A DNA stretch of 64,000 nucleotides from HGM04593 sp045654885. Its GTDB lineage: Bacteria; Bacteroidota; Bacteroidia; Bacteroidales; Bacteroidaceae. Below are positions 60,830 to 64,000 of the stretch, one piece after another. The position numbers were made by a program, and so were the translations under genes. The notes beneath the pieces were generated by a model. That model was given only the letters and a program-made list of their open reading frames with translations. It did no database searches and was not told where the DNA came from. The stretch is from assembly GCA_045654885.1 (NCBI GenBank), contig JAZOOF010000054.1:16428-80427 (forward strand), written 5' to 3'. Every line of letters begins with the position of its first letter. The first letter of the stretch is position 1.

Positions 60830-61591
60830 CTAAAAAATCACCATTTCCACCTCTTTGAAGGCATAGCGGCCTGTGCTGCCGTCGTTGCGCCGCAGTATAA
60901 GATGCCCGTCGCTTTCAATGTCCTGTATAACGGCATCGAAATGTCCATCCCTGTCAATGAAGGTGTGTCGTTCATTCATTCCAAGGAGCACTCTCTTGTA
61001 TTCTGCAGCAATGGCATCGCGGTTCCCGAACCGCATCTCTGTGTAATAGTGCTCAAACAGGTCAAGTATAGTTGCAAGCACATCGTCAATTGTAAAGTCA
61101 CGCTCCCGCAACATCTTCATTGATACCGGTGTCCTGTCCATTGGCGGGAAGTTCTCCTGGTTTACATTTAAACCGATACCTATAATGGCTTGCTCCACAA
61201 ATGCTCCCGAGTAATCGAGTTCCAAAAGAATGCCTGCCAGTTTGCGGTTGCCTGCGTAAATGTCATTAGGCCATTTGAGCAGTGTATCAATTCCATGACA
61301 TTTCATTGCATCGTGAATGCTCAACGCGACAGCCTGTGACAGCAGGAATTGCTTTGAAACTTCCAGCGTCTCTCCCGGGCGCACAAGTATTGAGAACAAC
61401 AGGTTCTCGCCTGCGTTGGAATTCCATGTGTTTCCTCTTTGTCCTCGTCCGGCAGTCTGGTGTCCGGCTGTGACAACGGCAAAATCGCTAATGCCGCGAT
61501 TTTGCCACAATGCAGCCGCCTCGTCACGTATATAGCGGTTGGTGGAATCGACTTCCAAAAGGTGAACTATTGAATCTTTATTCCATGCCAT
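60830..61591 (-). CDS. birA: Biotin--[acetyl-CoA-carboxylase] ligase
   Basis: Attaches biotin to carboxyl-carrier proteins. LLEVDSTNRYIRDEA opens the catalytic domain, HQTAGRGQRGNTWNS is the biotinyl-AMP loop (GRGQRG), and LKWPNDIYAGNRKLAGILLE and IIGIGLNVNQENFP are conserved. Start at ATG 61591 (MAWNKDSIV), overlapping the upstream gene by 14 bases. 253 residues without an N-terminal DNA-binding domain, so it is a ligase only, not a biotin repressor. Confidence 0.94.
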   Translation of the reverse strand: MAWNKDSIVHLLEVDSTNRYIRDEAAALWQNRGISDFAVVTAGHQTAGRGQRGNTWNSNAGENLLFSILVRPGETLEVSKQFLLSQAVALSIHDAMKCHGIDTLLKWPNDIYAGNRKLAGILLELDYSGAFVEQAIIGIGLNVNQENFPPMDRTPVSMKMLRERDFTIDDVLATILDLFEHYYTEMRFGNRDAIAAEYKRVLLGMNERHTFIDRDGHFDAVIQDIESDGHLILRRNDGSTGRYAFKEVEMVIF

Positions 61592-61928
61592 ATTTGATGC
61601 GTGTCTTTTTGGGGAGTTTCTTGAGCACTTCGTTGTATGAGTGGTCAACAAGTGAATAGAACAGCTCGTCGTCCAATGCTTCAATCTCCAACTGGTTCCA
61701 GTATTTCTTGTTCATGTGCCATGCCGGTGCAATCTGCGGGTAACGGTCGCGTAGCTCAATGGCATAGTCGGCATCGCACTTCACGCAGAACCACTTTGTG
61801 TTCTCAAGGTCGGTAATGGCAAAGATTTTGTTCTCCACCCTGAATGCCAGTGTAGTCTCGTCAAAGGGAAAATCCTCGGTGGCGTTTGGTTTGCTAAGGC
61901 AATATATGCGTGCGTCTTCAATGTTCAT
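61578..61928 (-). CDS. MmcQ/YjbR-family protein
   Basis: 116 residues of the CyaY-like-fold MmcQ/YjbR family: EDFPFDETTLAFRVENKIFA, then RYPQIAPAWHMNKKYWNQLE and DHSYNEVLKKLPKK. Often annotated as DNA-binding, with little evidence of function. It lies between YraN (15 bases upstream) and birA (overlapping), in one transcript. Confidence 0.9.
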   Translation of the reverse strand: MNIEDARIYCLSKPNATEDFPFDETTLAFRVENKIFAITDLENTKWFCVKCDADYAIELRDRYPQIAPAWHMNKKYWNQLEIEALDDELFYSLVDHSYNEVLKKLPKKTRIKYGME

Positions 61929-61943
61929 GGCTTGCGGGGTTTT

Positions 61944-62306
61944 TTACCATTCGGGGTAGAATGCATCCTCAATGTGTTCAATTCTGTATGGCTCGCTGTT
62001 GCCGATTACAGTGATTATGTCAAAGCGGAACTTCAGGTCAATGTTGTATTTGCGTATGTAGGCCTGTGCTGCCGAGATAAGCAACTTTATTTTTTTCTCA
62101 TCAACGGCATCGTAGGCATTGCCATACTCCTCGCTTGTGCGGCTCTTTACCTCAACAAATACAAGCACATTGCGCTGTTGAGCAATAATGTCGATCTCCT
62201 TGTGTCCGCTGCGCCAGTTGTGGTGGTGCACGGCATATCCTTTGTCCAGCAGGAAGCGCGACGCAAGCATCTCGCCTTTGTTGCCAAGCAGGTTGTGTTG
62301 TGCCAT
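61944..62306 (-). CDS. YraN-family endonuclease-like protein (UPF0102)
   Basis: 120 residues. GNKGEMLASRFLLDKGYAVH, WRSGHKEIDIIAQQ and VFVEVKSRTSEEYG give the E-D-ExK pattern of the restriction-endonuclease fold in this family, which is linked to recombination or repair in some bacteria. Its initiator is divergent from the gene at 62443. Confidence 0.92.
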   Translation of the reverse strand: MAQHNLLGNKGEMLASRFLLDKGYAVHHHNWRSGHKEIDIIAQQRNVLVFVEVKSRTSEEYGNAYDAVDEKKIKLLISAAQAYIRKYNIDLKFRFDIITVIGNSEPYRIEHIEDAFYPEW

Positions 62307-62385
62307 ATTTGCGGTGTTAAAGGTGTTGTTTTCACATTTTCGGAGCTAAGATACAGCATGAAAGGCTCAAAAGCAAATGAAAAAC

Positions 62386-62416
62386 TTGCATTTGCTCCAA
62401 AGTTGGATTATTTTTG
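62386..62416 (+). promoter_or_regulatory. Promoter of the RHH candidate-tadA pair
   Basis: TTG at 62386-62388, 20 bases, TATTTTTG at 62409-62416, then ATG 27 bases later. Confidence 0.68.
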
Positions 62417-62442
62417 CACACGACAACAAATAATGTACTCAA

Positions 62443-62682
62443 ATGAGCGCTAAGAAAGCAAAATCTCCCAAGGCAACAACCGCACGCACACAGCCTGTGC
62501 GTCACTCGCGCATTGTGTGCCTGGTGAGCGACGAGGAGATGAAAATCATTGACGACTACCTCAAGAAGTACCGCATCGGCAACAAGAGCAACTGGATGCG
62601 TGAAACACTGTTGTCGTTCATTTACAAGAACCTTGACGAGGACTATCCAACACTCTTCGGGGAACACGATATGCGCCGATGA
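62443..62682 (+). CDS. Small ribbon-helix-helix-like protein
   Basis: 79 residues. A basic, disordered start (AKKAKSPKATTARTQP) is followed by one beta strand and two helices (HSRIVCLVSDEEMKIIDDYL, then NKSNWMRETLLSFIYKNL), the layout of CopG/Arc proteins. It overlaps tadA by four bases (ATGA), so it is probably cotranslated. It may bind DNA or simply be a conserved partner of tadA; targets unknown. Confidence 0.62.
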   Translation: MSAKKAKSPKATTARTQPVRHSRIVCLVSDEEMKIIDDYLKKYRIGNKSNWMRETLLSFIYKNLDEDYPTLFGEHDMRR

Positions 62683-63113
62683 TGACCGATACCGACTATA
62701 TGAAGATGGCGCTTGTCGAGGCACAGAAAGCATTCGACGAGGACGAGGTGCCCATTGGCGCTGTCATTGTGTGTAAGGGGCGTGTCATTGCCCGCGCGCA
62801 TAACCTCACCGAGATGCTCAACGATGTCACAGCCCATGCCGAGATGCAGGCCATTACAGCCGCGGCATCGAATATCGGAGGCAAATATCTCAATGACTGT
62901 ACTCTTTACGTAACCGTTGAACCCTGTCCCATGTGTGCCGGTGCAATAGCCTGGTCGCAGATGGGTAGAGTGGTGTATGGAGCCGAGGACGAGAAACGCG
63001 GCTATCACCGTTATGCCCCGGGTGTCATGCATCCCAAGACCGAGGTTGTTAGCGGCGTCTGTGCCGACGAGGCCACAGCGCTCATGAAAAAGTTCTTTGC
63101 AAGCAAGAGATAA
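62679..63113 (+). CDS. tadA: tRNA adenosine(34) deaminase
   Basis: Zinc deaminase that makes inosine at the wobble position of tRNA-Arg(ACG). The motif TAHAEMQAI holds the zinc His and catalytic Glu; EPCPMCAGAI holds both zinc Cys. 144 residues. MALVEAQKAFDEDEVPIGAV at the front and the AEDEKRGYH strand fit TadA rather than cytosine or guanine deaminases. Confidence 0.9.
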   Translation: MMTDTDYMKMALVEAQKAFDEDEVPIGAVIVCKGRVIARAHNLTEMLNDVTAHAEMQAITAAASNIGGKYLNDCTLYVTVEPCPMCAGAIAWSQMGRVVYGAEDEKRGYHRYAPGVMHPKTEVVSGVCADEATALMKKFFASKR

Positions 63114-63297
63114 AATCCTCTTTGTTCCATTGGATTTGCGCTCCGGTTTTAGAGTGCAGATAACAGACTAAGATAAATCCCTATACTCTATTCCTGCGTA
63201 TTAGGAAATCCGCAGGAGCGGAATCTGCCGAAAAGAACCTTTTTTTAGTCAAAAATAAACAAATTGTTGTTTGATGTTAAAATTCAGTAACTTGTAG

Positions 63298-63329
63298 TTT
63301 TGTAAAATTGGGAAGATAACTTATTTTTG
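63298..63329 (+). promoter_or_regulatory. Promoter of the hairpin leader region
   Basis: TTTTG at 63298-63302, 19 bases, TATTTTTG at 63322-63329: a consensus promoter that places the transcript start near 63335. The stretch 63114-63297 before it holds no gene; a TCCTGCG/CGCAGGA hairpin with a later T run near 63194-63247 may end the tadA transcript. Confidence 0.72.
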
Positions 63330-63348
63330 CAAGTACAAGAAACCACTA

Positions 63349-63456
63349 ATGAAAAAACAACTATCCACATACAGTGGCAATATTTGGACAGCCACATCGG
63401 CTGTCGAGTTTTGCATGTGTGTAAGCAACTGTAACCCAACGGGTTACCCCCCCTGA
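63349..63456 (+). CDS. Possible 35-residue Cys-rich peptide in the leader
   Basis: ATG 63349, MKKQLSTYSGNIWTATSAV..., stop TGA 63454-63456, with three Cys in the last 14 residues and the ending NPTGYPP. It starts about 15 bases after the predicted transcript start, as many leader peptides do. The coding region also folds into three hairpins, so the constraint could be on RNA rather than protein. It shares a GN(I/L)W motif with the next gene. Confidence 0.4.
   Translation: MKKQLSTYSGNIWTATSAVEFCMCVSNCNPTGYPP
63365..63447 (+). promoter_or_regulatory. Run of three hairpins in the leader transcript
   Basis: CCAC/GTGG (63365-63377), GACAGCC/GGCTGTC (63387-63405) and GTAACCC/GGGTTAC (63431-63447), all perfect, follow one another within 83 bases, ahead of the terminator at 63485. 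This could be a riboswitch-like or attenuating leader or a small RNA. No known motif was recognised. Confidence 0.5.
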
Positions 63457-63484
63457 ATTCAGACATAAAATATAAGAAATAATG

Positions 63485-63530
63485 CGCTATCGTGCAGCAC
63501 CCCAACGTGCTGTACGGTAGTGTTTTTTTT
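63485..63530 (+). terminator. Strong intrinsic terminator before the small-protein gene
   Basis: A 16-pair stem (63485-63500 with 63507-63522, three G-T pairs), six-base loop, then eight T residues. It lies 42 bases before the next ATG, so that gene must be reached by read-through or have its own start. Confidence 0.88.
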
Positions 63531-63571
63531 GATAGAGAAAAGAGAACAAATAATAATATAATGACTGACTA

Positions 63572-63757
63572 ATGAAAAAAGAAAAACAGACAAAAAAACT
63601 CTACAGCCCACCTATAACAACTATTGTGGAATTGGAAAGTGAACCATTACTTCAGGCAGGTTCTATTACAGGCTCTGCTTCCGATAGTGACGATTCAGAA
63701 TTCGGTGCTCCGGCCAATGCTTCACGCCGCGGTCAATGGGGCAATTTGTGGCAGTAA
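63572..63757 (+). CDS. Small protein of the Bacteroidales Tyr-x-Pro-Pro type, ending QWGNLWQ
   Basis: 61 residues: basic start MKKEKQTKK, LYSPPITTIVELESEPLLQ, a Gly/Ser/Asp-rich middle (GSITGSASDSDDSEFG) and the end SRRGQWGNLWQ. Many Bacteroidales genomes carry short genes with this layout (K-rich start, Y.PP..V.LE.E.LL, acidic Gly/Ser body), often in tandem; their function is unknown. A three-codon ORF ATG ACT GAC TAA at 63561-63572 ends on the first base of its start (TAATG). The end of the gene is repeated downstream in the same frame. Bacteriocin-like, signalling and RiPP-like roles are all unproven. Confidence 0.6.
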   Translation: MKKEKQTKKLYSPPITTIVELESEPLLQAGSITGSASDSDDSEFGAPANASRRGQWGNLWQ

Positions 63758-63890
63758 TCCACAAATTGACCTATCGCGAGTTTTGCAGCAAATTGTCGCT
63801 CGCAGTGTGGAGTAGTCACACCCGAGCGGGTTGCGATAAGCAAAACGAGTCAATGGGGAAATTTATGGCACGAGTGACATAAATTTCACT
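63735..63890 (+). repeat. Two copies of a QWGNLW-coding hairpin
   Basis: Copy 1: CAATTTGTGG (63742-63751) pairs with CCACAAATTG (63759-63768). Copy 2: GAAATTTATG (63858-63867) pairs with CATAAATTTC (63878-63887). The copies share CAATGGGGnAATTTnTGGCA and a CTATCG after the hairpin. Pairs C-G (63742/63768) and G-C (63748/63762) of copy 1 are A-T pairs in copy 2 (63859/63886 and 63865/63880). Between the stops at 63755 and 63767 and the end of copy 2, the same frame is open from 63770 to a TGA at 63875-63877 (ending SQWGNLWHE), but has no ATG. Confidence 0.7.
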
Positions 63891-63927
63891 ATCGACAATA
63901 CGAGCAGTGATAGGTCACGCGAAGCCA

Positions 63928-63970
63928 TACCCCCTCCGAGGCTTTGCCTCTCGTCCCCCTAAAAGAGGGA
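63928..63970. repeat. REP-like intergenic palindrome
   Basis: CCCCCTCC, then GAGGC/GCCTC around TTT, then CCCCCTAAAAGAGGG. This kind of C-rich block with a small hairpin is a frequent scattered intergenic repeat in Bacteroidota. The window ends 30 bases later with no further gene visible. Confidence 0.45.
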
Positions 63971-64000
63971 CAATTAAAAGTTTTCGTTCAATAATGATAA

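Noticed and set aside
1..64000. tRNA or rRNA genes
   Set aside because: No segment with the cloverleaf signature and T-arm sequence or conserved rRNA blocks was noticed by eye; a covariance-model scan would be needed to be sure.

Overview
The window comes from a member of the Bacteroidales (Bacteroidota), probably a gut-type Prevotellaceae or Bacteroidaceae relative. Three things point there: many promoters of the Bacteroidota type (TTG or TTTG, 19-20 bases, then TAnnTTTG); lineage-typical families (PorQ of type IX secretion, Porin_10, OMPP1/FadL, DUF349, DUF3332, DUF4421, DUF4468, DUF4476, a fused DAHP synthase/chorismate mutase, PPi-dependent phosphofructokinase); and a type II-C CRISPR system with the long repeat seen in this phylum. 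No tRNA or rRNA gene was recognised.

Layout. 1-7868: one plus-strand operon entered from outside the window, with a PP2C phosphatase carrying a coiled coil, a MORN-repeat protein, a GrpE-like coiled-coil protein, a lid-less Hsp70, and two tandem paralogous membrane proteins, the first broken by an in-frame TAG. I know no described system with this gene set, and it is the best candidate here for an undescribed one. 7996-9767: menA and a bile-acid/sodium-symporter-family gene. 9851-11792: an AAA ATPase with DUF4143 and a HicB/XRE-like regulator behind a promoter carrying three repeats spaced exactly 33 bp. 11897-17395: a MITE-like element, a CRISPR array worn down to one spacer, cas2, cas1, cas9 and a divergent tracrRNA whose anti-repeat is also complementary to the cas9 mRNA leader.

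17482-31680: a DUF349 protein, an rsmA-mgtE-esterase operon, a flippase-like membrane protein, pepD, a DUF3332 lipoprotein, meaB-fau, and a porQ-cmk-ispH-pfkA operon. 31943-42724: a TonB-like protein; a six-gene operon (prenyl synthase, unknown, TatD, DAHP synthase/chorismate mutase, and binding protein plus permease of an ABC importer with no ATPase); and ilvD-ilvB-ilvN behind a leader with an attenuator-like hairpin. 42887-54149: envelope genes, including a His/Trp/Tyr-rich repeat protein, OMPP1, a five-gene minus-strand operon with a porin, a PASTA protein, a RluA-type synthase and a GH25 lysozyme. 54165-63113: pfp, a large amidase/golvesin-like exported protein, pyrH, a second MITE-like element, birA, YraN, a ribbon-helix-helix candidate and tadA.

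63298-64000: a promoter, a run of hairpins with a tiny ORF and a terminator, then a 61-residue small protein whose QWGNLW end is repeated downstream in the same frame. In both copies the codons sit in a hairpin that differs by two compensatory base-pair changes, so both peptide and hairpin look selected. All calls rest on reading the sequence and on knowledge of families; no database search was run.
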